In this document: piece by piece, positions 36,717 through 44,798 of the stretch
Numbering within the stretch: the stretch's first letter is position 1
Layout: every line of letters begins with the position of its first letter
NCBI GenBank assembly: GCA_910577745.1
Contig: CAJTNG010000004.1
Coordinates: 50,891-114,890 of the forward strand
Reading direction: 5' to 3'
Source: an uncultured Anaeroplasmataceae bacterium
Lineage (GTDB): Bacteria; Bacillota_I; Bacilli_A; Acholeplasmatales; Anaeroplasmataceae
Length of the DNA stretch: 64,000 bases
Notes under the pieces: model-generated
The model's input: the letters and a program-made list of their open reading frames with translations, nothing else
Databases searched by the model: none
Told to the model about the DNA's origin: nothing
Translations under genes and position numbers: made by a program

Positions 36717-37565
36717 TTACTCCTCGCGGATCATATATAAAATTCCAATTGTTCCTTGTCCACAATGGGATGAAATTACACATCCAGCAACCGTGCTCAA
36801 AACAGGAATATCTCCTAAAAATTTTTGTATCTCCGTTCTAATATACTCATTATATTCAAACGCCATAGAATGTGTAACAATCACAACATCCTTATCTAAT
36901 CTCGGCATGTCCTCTCTCAACTGTTCAATCATATAATCCAAAGCCACTTTCATTTTCCCATGTGGTTTTTTAGCAACATGCATTTTTCCATCTCGAACTG
37001 CAATGATTGGTTTTATTTTCAGCAAAGTTCCAAAAAGTTTGGCTACACTAGAACATCTACCACCCTTGTGAAGATAGTCCATAGTTTCAATGGCAAATTG
37101 AGATAAGACCCTTTTATTATCCTGATTTAATTTATCCGCAATATTTTTCGCAGATAGCCCTTGATCTCTATACTTACACGCTTTTAAAACCAGTAATCCA
37201 ATTCCTGTGGATAGGTTCATAGAATCTACAATAAAAATTTTATCTTCGGCAACCTCTTTTGCTGCTAAAACGGCATTCTCATAGGTTCTTGACATTTGTT
37301 TAGAAATTCCTGTAAAAAGAATTTCATCTCCTTCTGCCACCAGTTTAGAGAAAACCTCAACAAACGTCTGCATAGGGATGGCAGCCGTTTTAGGAAGTTC
37401 ATTCTTTTTTCTTACCAGTTCGTAAAGTTCTGGCGTCGTTATATCTTCTCCATCTTTAAAAGAAGCATCTGAAAAATTCACATAAAGTGGTAATACCATA
37501 ATATTATGTTCTTGTATCGTTTTTGCATCTAAATCGTTTGTAGAATCTGTAATAATTCGTATCAT
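36717..37565 (-). CDS. DegV family fatty-acid-binding protein (copy 1)
   Basis: 282 residues. The DegV pattern is complete: IITDSTNDLD at the N-terminus, LPLYVNF, the lipid-pocket loop TAAIPMQTF, VDSMNLSTGIG, GGRCSSVAKLFGTLLKIKPI and VISSHCGQGTIG at the end. DegV/FakB proteins hold a fatty acid for phosphorylation by FakA, which is not in the window. GAGGTG precedes the ATG. A second DegV gene lies at 62585-63433. Confidence 0.93.
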   Translation of the reverse strand: MIRIITDSTNDLDAKTIQEHNIMVLPLYVNFSDASFKDGEDITTPELYELVRKKNELPKTAAIPMQTFVEVFSKLVAEGDEILFTGISKQMSRTYENAVLAAKEVAEDKIFIVDSMNLSTGIGLLVLKACKYRDQGLSAKNIADKLNQDNKRVLSQFAIETMDYLHKGGRCSSVAKLFGTLLKIKPIIAVRDGKMHVAKKPHGKMKVALDYMIEQLREDMPRLDKDVVIVTHSMAFEYNEYIRTEIQKFLGDIPVLSTVAGCVISSHCGQGTIGILYMIREE

Positions 37566-37630
37566 AGTCTTTACACCTCTTATATTACTATTTTAACATA
37601 TTTTTAATTTTTTTCTATAAAATTTAATAT

Positions 37631-37659
37631 TTGACAAATTATGATTCATATTTTAAAAT
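37631..37659 (+). promoter_or_regulatory. Sigma-A promoter of the DUF3267 gene
   Basis: TTGACA (37631-37636), 17-nt spacer, TAAAAT (37654-37659). AAGGAG follows at 37669-37674 and the ATG at 37685. Confidence 0.75.
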
Positions 37660-37684
37660 GAATAGTATAAGGAGAGTTAAAACT

Positions 37685-38290
37685 ATGAATAATTTTGAAA
37701 CTATATTACCAGAAAATTATCAAGAAGTATTTCACATTGATGTCAAGAACAATAAAACGGGATTAATTTTAAATTTAATTGCCTTACTCATTGCAGGAAT
37801 TTTGATAGCAATAGCCTTCGCTATTCTATTCTTAACTACAGATTTTGTTTATGACTTACAGTCTTCTGATACTTTGTATTTTTTTGCATTTCTAGGCATA
37901 CTTATTCTTTACGTAATTGCGCACGAATTAGTTCACGGCATTGCTTACAAGTCACTTACGAAGCAAAAATTAACGTTTGGAATAAAATGGAGTTGTGCTT
38001 TCTGTGGCGTACCAAACATTTACGTGTCTCGTAAAACGGCAATGATAGCTTTAATACTACCATTTGCTGTATTTACTCCTATATTTACAGGAATATTAGT
38101 TTGGCTATACTTCTATCAACAATTTCTATATTTCTATACAGCAATATTATTAGCTTTACATGGCGGAGGATGTATTGGAGATTTATATGTATTTTTATTA
38201 TTTTTATTTAAGTTTAAAGATAAAACATATCTAATGCGTGATACAGGTCCAGAACAATTTATTTATCAATTACAAGAAGAAAAAGAGTGA
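37685..38290 (+). CDS. DUF3267 putative membrane zincin peptidase
   Basis: 201 residues with two helices before and two after the active-site segment. The motif AHELVHG gives HExxH on helix two (near residue 80), the zinc-ligand and catalytic Glu of zincins. A third ligand could be in LHGGGCIGD near residue 160. This is the DUF3267 pattern, a family of small intramembrane-type metalloprotease candidates. Substrate unknown. Single-gene unit with its own strong promoter and terminator. Confidence 0.8.
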   Translation: MNNFETILPENYQEVFHIDVKNNKTGLILNLIALLIAGILIAIAFAILFLTTDFVYDLQSSDTLYFFAFLGILILYVIAHELVHGIAYKSLTKQKLTFGIKWSCAFCGVPNIYVSRKTAMIALILPFAVFTPIFTGILVWLYFYQQFLYFYTAILLALHGGGCIGDLYVFLLFLFKFKDKTYLMRDTGPEQFIYQLQEEKE

Positions 38291-38320
38291 TAATTCATGA
38301 ATTATCACTCTTTTCATTTT
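38281..38320. terminator. Bidirectional terminator, 34-bp perfect palindrome
   Basis: 38281-38314 is a perfect palindrome (17 + 17). It overlaps the end of the DUF3267 gene. T-rich tails lie on the plus side (ttttcatttt) and on the minus side. It ends both convergent genes. Confidence 0.8.
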
Positions 38321-40242
38321 TATAGCCAATTATCTAAAATATCTTCTTTATGAATTTCATAGATTCCTTTTTCATGATTTTTGGTAAATTCATAAAGGTA
38401 CTTATTTACTTTCTTTTTGTTAGATGCATCAATACTGAAATCAAAGGATACTTCATATTGTAAGCGAGATAAAGCTTTTTCGTACATAGTATTTAAATTC
38501 GATAAATTCATATTGTTGTTATTGATGACTTCATCAAATAGAAAATTCTCTTCTGTTTTTTCTTCAAAGCCTATACTTTTCTTTTCCATAATTCCTTCAA
38601 CGATCACTATAACATTATTCAAATGAATAAATCTGGATTTTTGATCTGTAAAAAATCCGTTTTTTATAAAGGTTGTTATAAAAGATTGAATATTTCCACT
38701 GGCTTGACTAAAATTTTTAAAAACCAAAATGGAGCTAGGATATGCTAAAATATGTCTTGATAAGATCCCCTCATCTTCGTATCCGATATACCCTGGAGGT
38801 GCACCAATTAGACTGGTTAACATAAAAGATTCTTTATATCCGCTTAAATCCACATTTAATATGGCTTCAAAGCCGATATTAAAAATCTCTTTACAATCCG
38901 TCACTAGCCGCTCCAAACCTTCTTTTGCTCCTTGATACTGAAGTTTTAATAATGGCTTTTCATCTAATAAATGATTTAAATATAGCCAGCGATACTTCTC
39001 TAGACAATCATAAGATAAAGTATAGGATTCTTTAACAATTTTATTTCCTAGATAAGTATGGATTGTCTTATCAACATCATCCATACTCACCTCTTTTTTA
39101 TTTAAAATATGTGCTAAGGAAAGCATATCATCCAAAATATCTATACATTTATCTGGACGAAATTTATGAATAATGGCTCGATCAGATTCTGTAATGAGAT
39201 ATTCCATGACTTCATCACTGATATGTACGTCATGATATTTCTCATAATCTGGTCTAAGTCCGAATAAAATATCTTTTGTTTCTTGAATGGTAGGTTCACT
39301 GATAAAGACGGTTTGAAATCTTCTGGCCAAAGCTTTATCCTTTTCAATTGTTTTATGGTATTCTTCTAATGTGGTGGCACCAATTAGTTTAATACCATTT
39401 CTAGCCAATAATGGTTTTAACATATTCGCAACATCCAGATTTCCATCTGTAGTGGCAGCTCCTATGATAGTATGGATTTCATCTATAAAAATAATAACAT
39501 TTTTTTTGCTGGCAATTTCTTTAATAAATTTATCAAAACGTTCCTCAAAATCACCGCGATACCTTGTTCCTGCAAGCATAGAGGTTAAGTTTAATGCTAA
39601 GACCGAAACGTCTGATTTTTCCTCCACCAGTTTCTTTGCATACCCTTCCACGATTGCGGTTTTACCAACTCCTGCATTACCAATTAACAATGGATTATTT
39701 TTATATTTACGATGAAGTATAACATCCAACCTTTTTAAATATTCACTTCGGTCCACAAAATGGTCAAGCTCGTTGTTTTTGGCTTCCTTTGTGATGTTCC
39801 TCACAAATGCTACCTCATTTGTATTGTGATTCTCAAAGTCATAGATGTCCTTTACATCCTCAATTAATTCTTCTATATTTAAATCTAAAGCTTCTAATAT
39901 TGAACAGGCAATCGTGTTTTTATTCATCAATACAGCCATAAACAAATGCTCTTCAGATATAGAATTGTCTCCCGCTAGCAGTTTTGCTTGATGAAATATT
40001 GCTTCTAAAGATGAATTAAATTCTCCATAATCTTTTCTTAATATAAAAACATCTAAAGTTTTTTCTTCAATTTCTTTTCTCGTGATTTCGTACTCATCTA
40101 AAAGAAAATGGCAAAGGCTATCTTCCGTTTCATACATCGCAAGAATTAAAAACTCACTCCCCATAGTTTTTATATTATTCTGAGCAGAATATTTTTTCAT
40201 CAAATCAAATACCTGTTTGGCTCTAGCATTCAATTCTTCCAT
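38320..40242 (-). CDS. ClpA/ClpC-like AAA+ protein with degenerate second ring
   Basis: 640 residues against about 750-810 for ClpA/ClpC. The Clp-N repeats (about 1-130) are present. NBD1 is intact: Walker A GNAGVGKT (188-195), a pore loop GTRYRGDFEERF, Walker B IIFIDE (250-255) and an Arg-finger region ALARRFQ. No ClpC middle domain is visible. NBD2 keeps GAPPGYIGYED (pore loop) but has no Walker A, and its Walker B reads ILVFKN instead of VLFDE. It therefore looks like an unfoldase with only one working ring. GAGGAGGGGG precedes the ATG. Divergent from hflX. Confidence 0.85.
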   Translation of the reverse strand: MEELNARAKQVFDLMKKYSAQNNIKTMGSEFLILAMYETEDSLCHFLLDEYEITRKEIEEKTLDVFILRKDYGEFNSSLEAIFHQAKLLAGDNSISEEHLFMAVLMNKNTIACSILEALDLNIEELIEDVKDIYDFENHNTNEVAFVRNITKEAKNNELDHFVDRSEYLKRLDVILHRKYKNNPLLIGNAGVGKTAIVEGYAKKLVEEKSDVSVLALNLTSMLAGTRYRGDFEERFDKFIKEIASKKNVIIFIDEIHTIIGAATTDGNLDVANMLKPLLARNGIKLIGATTLEEYHKTIEKDKALARRFQTVFISEPTIQETKDILFGLRPDYEKYHDVHISDEVMEYLITESDRAIIHKFRPDKCIDILDDMLSLAHILNKKEVSMDDVDKTIHTYLGNKIVKESYTLSYDCLEKYRWLYLNHLLDEKPLLKLQYQGAKEGLERLVTDCKEIFNIGFEAILNVDLSGYKESFMLTSLIGAPPGYIGYEDEGILSRHILAYPSSILVFKNFSQASGNIQSFITTFIKNGFFTDQKSRFIHLNNVIVIVEGIMEKKSIGFEEKTEENFLFDEVINNNNMNLSNLNTMYEKALSRLQYEVSFDFSIDASNKKKVNKYLYEFTKNHEKGIYEIHKEDILDNWL

Positions 40243-40349
40243 GGTTACCCCCTCCTCATAGGTTTATTATATGCTATAATTTTCTTATACATACACTATA
40301 AAATGCTGAAAAAATAGTTTATAATATATTTTAGAGAGGAGGAATTTGA

Positions 40350-41612
40350 ATGAATGCTATATTAGTTGCAGTTTCTACAAATAAAGACATATATGATATA
40401 GAATACTCTTTGGCAGAACTGAAAAGCTTAGCTGAAGCTATTCAAATCCATACCGTCTTTCAGTTTGCCCAAAAGTTAGAAGCCCCCAATAGTAAAACCT
40501 ATGTGGGTAAAGGCAAATTATCCGAAATCATTATGGCCATTCAAGGCTATGAGGCTGATTTGGTCATTTTTAATGATGAGCTTACTCCTTCACAGTTAAG
40601 AAATGTCAGTGATATATTAAAGGTGGAATGCATAGATAGGAGTTACTTAATTTTAAAAATATTTGAACAACGAGCACAAACCAAAGAAGCCAGTTTAGAA
40701 ATAAAGCTTGCAAAAAATCTTTACTTATTGCCTAGAGTTTCATTTTTAAGAGAAAAGGAATCTCGTATCGGAGGAACTAGTGGCTCTCTTTCTAATAAAG
40801 GCGCAGGGGAAACACAATCTGAACTTGATCGCAGACACATCATGGCAGAAATTACAAGATTGAAAAATGAACTAGAAAAAAGAAAAACCATGAAAGAACA
40901 GCAGATTGAAAAAAGAAAAAGAAACGATATTCCCATTGTGGCACTTGTTGGATATACAAATGCAGGAAAATCATCTACTATGAATACCATCTTAGATTAT
41001 GTTAATAAAGAGTCAAAACAGGTATTTGAAAAGGATCAGCTATTTGCAACCTTATCCACTTATAATCGTAAAATCACTTATGAGAAAAAAGATTTTATTT
41101 TGGTGGATACCATTGGGTTTGTATCTAAGCTTCCACATCAGCTTGTCAATTCATTTTACCAAACGCTGACAGAGATAAAAAATGCAGACTATATCCTTCA
41201 TGTCGTTGATTCCTCTAGCCCTTATTTAAAACAACAGATGCATGTCGTTGGGCAAGTTTTGGCTTCTTTAAACGCAAAGGAAATTCCCTGTCTTTTTTTA
41301 CTAAATAAATGGGACAAAACCATTGATCCATCTTTACAGATTTTAGGTTACCCTTCTTTAACATTTTCAAACAAAACAGAACTACACGTAAAAGAGGTAT
41401 TAGATAGGATTGTCTCTAATATTGGTCCTTCTACCATACGAGCCAAATTATTAATTCCCTATAGAGAAGGAAAATACACCAATCTTTTAGAAGAGAATGC
41501 TTATATCTACCAAAAGGATTACCAAGCCTATGGTACGTATTACGATGTCGAAATTCCTATGAAACTTTATGCGCAGTTTCAACCCTTTGATTTAGATCAT
41601 ATGGTAAATTAA
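40350..41612 (+). CDS. hflX: Ribosome-associated GTPase HflX
   Basis: 420 residues. The N-terminal HflX domain has AKLxxP-like segments (NSKTYVGKGK, VIFNDELTPSQ) and the Gly-rich linker GGTSGSLSNKGAGETQSELDR, in pieces, with a coiled coil after it. G1 is GYTNAGKSS, G3 DTIGF and G4 NKWD. HflX splits or rescues stalled ribosomes. AGGAGG lies 7 nt upstream. A TATAAT at 40320-40325 is the likely -10. Divergent from the Clp gene. Confidence 0.95.
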   Translation: MNAILVAVSTNKDIYDIEYSLAELKSLAEAIQIHTVFQFAQKLEAPNSKTYVGKGKLSEIIMAIQGYEADLVIFNDELTPSQLRNVSDILKVECIDRSYLILKIFEQRAQTKEASLEIKLAKNLYLLPRVSFLREKESRIGGTSGSLSNKGAGETQSELDRRHIMAEITRLKNELEKRKTMKEQQIEKRKRNDIPIVALVGYTNAGKSSTMNTILDYVNKESKQVFEKDQLFATLSTYNRKITYEKKDFILVDTIGFVSKLPHQLVNSFYQTLTEIKNADYILHVVDSSSPYLKQQMHVVGQVLASLNAKEIPCLFLLNKWDKTIDPSLQILGYPSLTFSNKTELHVKEVLDRIVSNIGPSTIRAKLLIPYREGKYTNLLEENAYIYQKDYQAYGTYYDVEIPMKLYAQFQPFDLDHMVN

Positions 41613-41704
41613 ATCATGAGACTTCCCTCCATGAAACGTTTTGTCAAGTGCTTTTTTGAGTTATTGACGGAAAACTTTTCGGCGGCGAAATGGCAACGGC
41701 AAAA

Positions 41705-41787
41705 ATCCAGACGGTCAAGGGTTTAAGAGTGGAGATTTTTTCGCGCCCCCTTCGAAAAAATACTACTCGTCCCTTGACGGTCTGGAT
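41705..41787. repeat. Nested inverted repeat (large hairpin)
   Basis: Outer arms 41705-41721 and 41771-41787 are 17 bp with one mismatch (core CCAGACGG / CGGTCTGG side). Inner arms 41735-41743 and 41753-41761 (ATTTTTTCG / CGAAAAAAT) are perfect. There is no downstream T run, so a terminator is unlikely. It could be a replication or transfer structure, or a protein-bound element end. Confidence 0.7.
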
Positions 41788-41812
41788 AGTCGGAACGGAA
41801 ATAGAACGCCGA

Positions 41813-41841
41813 TTGCTTTTCGTAATTGGATATGGTATAAT
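41813..41841 (+). promoter_or_regulatory. Promoter of the P-loop kinase gene
   Basis: TTGCTT (41813-41818), 17-nt spacer, TATAAT (41836-41841) with TGG before it, making an extended -10. The ATG is 52 nt further. Confidence 0.65.
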
Positions 41842-41892
41842 TTTTCGGTATAGACCGACAAATTTACATTTGGCAGGAAAGGAAAAACATAA

Positions 41893-42405
41893 ATGATTAT
41901 TTTAATAACAGGTGCTTCACACACTGGGAAAACAGTTCTTGCACAAAAACTGCTTGAACAATATAAATATCCATATTTTTCAATAGACCATTTGAAAATG
42001 GGCCTAATTCGTAGTGGTTACACTAAACTTACACCAGATGATGGCGAACTTACAGACTATATGTGGCCCATTATTCGTGAAATGATTAAAACCACCATAG
42101 AAAACAAGCAAAATCTTATTATTGAAGGCAGTTATATTCCTTTTGATTTTGAAAAGGATTTTGAAAAGGAATATCTTGATAATATTAGATACTACTGCCT
42201 TGTGATGAGCGAAAACTATATTAAAAACCATTTTTGCAATATAAAAAAATATGCAAGTGCGATTGAAAATCGTTTAGATGACGATTGGTGTACGATGGAA
42301 AGCGTTTTAGAAGATAATGCACAATTTTTAAAACTTGCTAAAAAGTATAATGTAAATACCGTATTTATTGATGATATGTATGAAATAAAATTGGATTTAC
42401 AATAG
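41893..42405 (+). CDS. Small P-loop kinase-like protein (accessory)
   Basis: 170 residues. The Walker A motif is at the very N-terminus (GASHTGKTV), followed by FSIDHLKMGL. That resembles adenylate-kinase-like or 2-phosphoglycerate-kinase-like small-molecule kinases. A Walker B-like LIIEGSYI is near residue 75. Substrate unknown. AGGAAAGGA lies about 9 nt from the ATG. It sits inside the mobile-element scar with its own promoter, so it is probably surviving cargo. Confidence 0.7.
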   Translation: MIILITGASHTGKTVLAQKLLEQYKYPYFSIDHLKMGLIRSGYTKLTPDDGELTDYMWPIIREMIKTTIENKQNLIIEGSYIPFDFEKDFEKEYLDNIRYYCLVMSENYIKNHFCNIKKYASAIENRLDDDWCTMESVLEDNAQFLKLAKKYNVNTVFIDDMYEIKLDLQ

Positions 42406-42493
42406 CAAATACAAAGTTCATCAAAATAAAGGAATTTTTCATACAAATTACATGATGGAAAAGAAAAGATAAATACCGATTTATTGGAATAAT

Positions 42494-42538
42494 GACAGGG
42501 CGGTGGGGCAGAGGTGTTGACTATCCCGCCGCCCTGTC
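42494..42538. repeat. GC-rich inverted repeat at the recombinase break
   Basis: Arms GACAGGGCGG (42494-42503) and CCGCCCTGTC (42529-42538) are perfect. The right arm lies within the recombinase remnant, and the remnant's frame ends between the arms. This suggests the deletion or rearrangement used, or created, this fold-back. Confidence 0.6.
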
Positions 42539-42595
42539 CTCGTCCCCCACAGATAGGCGGGAATAAAGGGCTGTGATTTTACTGTAATCATTCAT
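42521..42595 (-). pseudogene. 5' remnant of a large serine recombinase gene
   Basis: AGGAGGATATGCAC precedes an ATG at 42595, and 24 codons follow to a TAG at 42523-42521. The peptide contains YSKITALYSRLSVGDED. That matches the N-terminus of TnpX/TndX-type large serine recombinases, where R-L-S-x-D/E-D continues into GESNSI-Q-Q and the Ser is the nucleophile. Everything after residue 24 is missing. The intact protein would be about 550 residues. Known family; truncation seen directly. Confidence 0.75.
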
Positions 42596-42681
42596 GTGCA
42601 TATCCTCCTGCGTCAATATAGGTGTTGCTTACAGTTAAGATTATACACTTCACTATACGATAAAGTGGAGGATTTTTTATA

Positions 42682-42711
42682 TTAAAAAAAATGCCCCTAA
42701 AATAGAGGCAT
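42682..42711 (-). terminator. Terminator of the small membrane protein gene
   Basis: Minus strand stem ATGCCTCT / AGGGGCAT (one G-T pair) with a 5-nt loop, followed by eight T. Confidence 0.85.
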
Positions 42712-42716
42712 CCAGT

Positions 42717-43112
42717 TTATCTGTTTTTTTCTTTTATCTGATCTTTTAATCCCTGATTCTCTTGTTCCAACCACTTTACACGCTCTTCTAGTAACCCAAC
42801 CTGTATCATGATGGTATAAGAACTGATTCCTGCGTATTTTTCAACGTTCTTTTTATATTTTTCGTAATTTCCCTTTCGGGAGAAACATAACGAAATAATA
42901 CATCCAACAACAAGAAAAACTACTCCCATAATGAGTAAGGGGAGAAAATGGTCAATATCTACCAAACCTATAATACAAAACATTATCCCCATCGGTAAAA
43001 ATGTAAAAAGTAAAATTCTTCTTACAAGTTTCATTTGTTTTTTATAAAGTTCTTGATATTTTTTTTCAAGTCTTTCTTCTCTTATTTTACTTTCATCTTC
43101 AAAATCAAACAT
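42717..43112 (-). CDS. Small membrane protein with flanking coiled coils
   Basis: 131 residues. A charged helical N-terminus (about 1-30, KKYQELYKKQMK) is followed by two membrane helices (about 34-54 and 60-80). The C-terminal helix (about 105-131) has a leucine pattern LLEERVKWLEQENQGL. No known family recognised. The start is the ATG at 43112, directly after GGGTGAT. It is a separate unit downstream of ispE. Confidence 0.6.
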   Translation of the reverse strand: MFDFEDESKIREERLEKKYQELYKKQMKLVRRILLFTFLPMGIMFCIIGLVDIDHFLPLLIMGVVFLVVGCIISLCFSRKGNYEKYKKNVEKYAGISSYTIMIQVGLLEERVKWLEQENQGLKDQIKEKNR

Positions 43113-43172
43113 AATATCACCCAAATATAGTATATCACAAATTGTTACTTAAGGATAAGAAAAAATCTTATA

Positions 43173-43994
43173 CTAAATAGTATGACATAAAAATAACGAA
43201 ATGGTTTCATCTAATGATTTAATGTTTTCAAGATCAACCGCCTTGGCATTTACAATAAAAATAGATGGTCCACTTCCACTTATATGTGGCATATAACTCA
43301 AGGCATCAATTTTTTGGAAAAGGGTAGACAGCTCTGGACTTAGATCTAATGCCGTCGCTTGTAAATCATTAAATATCATTTGATCTATCGCATCAAAATC
43401 TTTTTCTTTGATAGCTGCAATAAGATTTTGAATGGAAATGGCTTTAGAAATTCCATCATAATGATACTGGGCATAAACCTCTTTAGTAGATAAACCAAAA
43501 GAGGGTTTTATAATTAAGAATGGAATATTCTTAAAATTCAACTCCAAAGGTGTGACGATTTCTCCACGTCCTGTACATAAAGCGGTTTGATTTCTTAAAA
43601 AGAAAGGAACATCGGATCCCAACTTACAAGCCAGTTCATATAAGTCTTCATAAGATGCGTTCACTTCAAATAGACGATTTAGTCCTCGAAGTGTTGCTGC
43701 TGCATCACTACTTCCGCCAGCCAAGCCCGCCATAATAGGAATATGTTTATTTAATGTAATAGATACACCCTCTTGAATTTGAAACTTTTCTTTAAACAAT
43801 TCCAATGCCTTTAGACAAATATTATTTTCAATGACTTCTTCACATTCCATCGTATCTTCTACTGCTTTTTGTAAAAATATTTCATCATACAAATCTACTG
43901 GAATCATTAAATTTTGGACTTGATGATATCCATCTACTACTTTTCCTACTTCAAGCGCTAAATTAATTTTGGCATACGCCTTTTCATAAATCAT
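43173..43994 (-). CDS. ispE: 4-diphosphocytidyl-2-C-methyl-D-erythritol kinase IspE
   Basis: ATP-dependent kinase of the MEP isoprenoid pathway. 273 residues, GHMP fold. N-terminal AYAKINLALEVG, the ATP loop PIMAGLAGGSSDAAA and the C-terminal HISGSGPSIF are all present. Last gene of the HD-rnmV-ksgA-yabG-ispE operon, the same order as in Bacillus apart from the missing veg. Confidence 0.96.
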   Translation of the reverse strand: MIYEKAYAKINLALEVGKVVDGYHQVQNLMIPVDLYDEIFLQKAVEDTMECEEVIENNICLKALELFKEKFQIQEGVSITLNKHIPIMAGLAGGSSDAAATLRGLNRLFEVNASYEDLYELACKLGSDVPFFLRNQTALCTGRGEIVTPLELNFKNIPFLIIKPSFGLSTKEVYAQYHYDGISKAISIQNLIAAIKEKDFDAIDQMIFNDLQATALDLSPELSTLFQKIDALSYMPHISGSGPSIFIVNAKAVDLENIKSLDETISLFLCHTI

Positions 43995-44005
43995 ACTGTC
44001 ACTTC

Positions 44006-44779
44006 CTATCTTACAAGTAATCTCATTTTTCCATAAGTCTCTATTCCGCCTATGCTTCCTTTTTGCATTTTAGAGAAATTATAGATACTTTCAATATCGA
44101 CAATTTGATTAAATGGAGTAATTGCTACCATAATTGCTACAATTGCTGGATCAAAAGCTTCTATATTTTTTCTATCAAAAGAGGAAGCAAAGTTTGCACC
44201 TGCTGCAATTAATGCTTCTGCATTACTACCACATGCACCTGCAAAGATACATATGTCATCCAAATCATATTGTCCCCGAATCTGAACAATCGTCTTAATA
44301 AAATTGATTGTATTTTTATAATTTCTTAAATCATTTAACCCCATGTTATTATAGGAGTCATGGCCTGTTATTACAATAATATTTGGCCGAATCCTTTTAA
44401 TATACTGTAATATATGATCAGACATTTGAAATTCTGGCATTTCTAAACCATAAGCATAAATTCCTAACGTCTTATATAAATTTAAACATTTTGTTAAATA
44501 GAACGGATCACTATCTAAATGAAGAATTTTTCCTGTAATATGCCCTATTTTCTTTTTATATGTGGCTATTATGTTTTTTTCGTATTCATTTTTCGTTTCC
44601 TTATATCTATTTAATACGGAAGGATCCACATGTACTAAATCCGATACATCACTATCGGCAACTAACCGAACATACAGTCCCTGTAAATAAGCTACATTTC
44701 CCACAATCTCCTGAATAACAAATATTATATCCTGATTATGAGATAAACGACTAACAATATCTCCTTTTTTCAAAAACAT
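44006..44779 (-). CDS. yabG: Sporulation-specific protease YabG
   Basis: Protease that trims spore coat proteins. About 257 residues with the YabG pattern: KKGDIVSRLSHNQDIIFV, GKILHLDSDPFYLTKCL, the putative catalytic region IVITGHDSYN and IFAGACGSNAEALIAAGANFASS, in pieces. The gene marks the organism as an endospore former or recent descendant. An AGGTGAT overlaps the first codons, so the start may be the ATG at 44779 or a TTG at 44773. It lies between ksgA and ispE as in Bacillus. Confidence 0.93.
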   Translation of the reverse strand: MFLKKGDIVSRLSHNQDIIFVIQEIVGNVAYLQGLYVRLVADSDVSDLVHVDPSVLNRYKETKNEYEKNIIATYKKKIGHITGKILHLDSDPFYLTKCLNLYKTLGIYAYGLEMPEFQMSDHILQYIKRIRPNIIVITGHDSYNNMGLNDLRNYKNTINFIKTIVQIRGQYDLDDICIFAGACGSNAEALIAAGANFASSFDRKNIEAFDPAIVAIMVAITPFNQIVDIESIYNFSKMQKGSIGGIETYGKMRLLVR

Positions 44780-44798
44780 CACCTATAGTTAAGGTATG

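Larger units (their letters stand above)
41640..42670. mobile_element. Mobile-element scar between hflX and its former neighbour
   Basis: About 1 kb that differs from its surroundings. It contains GC-rich patches (41680-41810, 42495-42570), a nested inverted repeat, one cargo-like gene with its own promoter and a truncated large serine recombinase gene. The terminator of the minus-strand gene beyond (42682-42711) is intact. I see no terminal repeats or target duplication, so the exact ends are approximate. Confidence 0.6.

Noticed and set aside
41690-41896. 68-codon open frame on the plus strand over the nested repeat
   Set aside because: Arg/Lys-rich, no ribosome site, spans both hairpin arms and the kinase promoter; not credible as a gene.
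43140-43172. Terminator after ispE
   Set aside because: Weak AT-only stem and no T run on the correct side.
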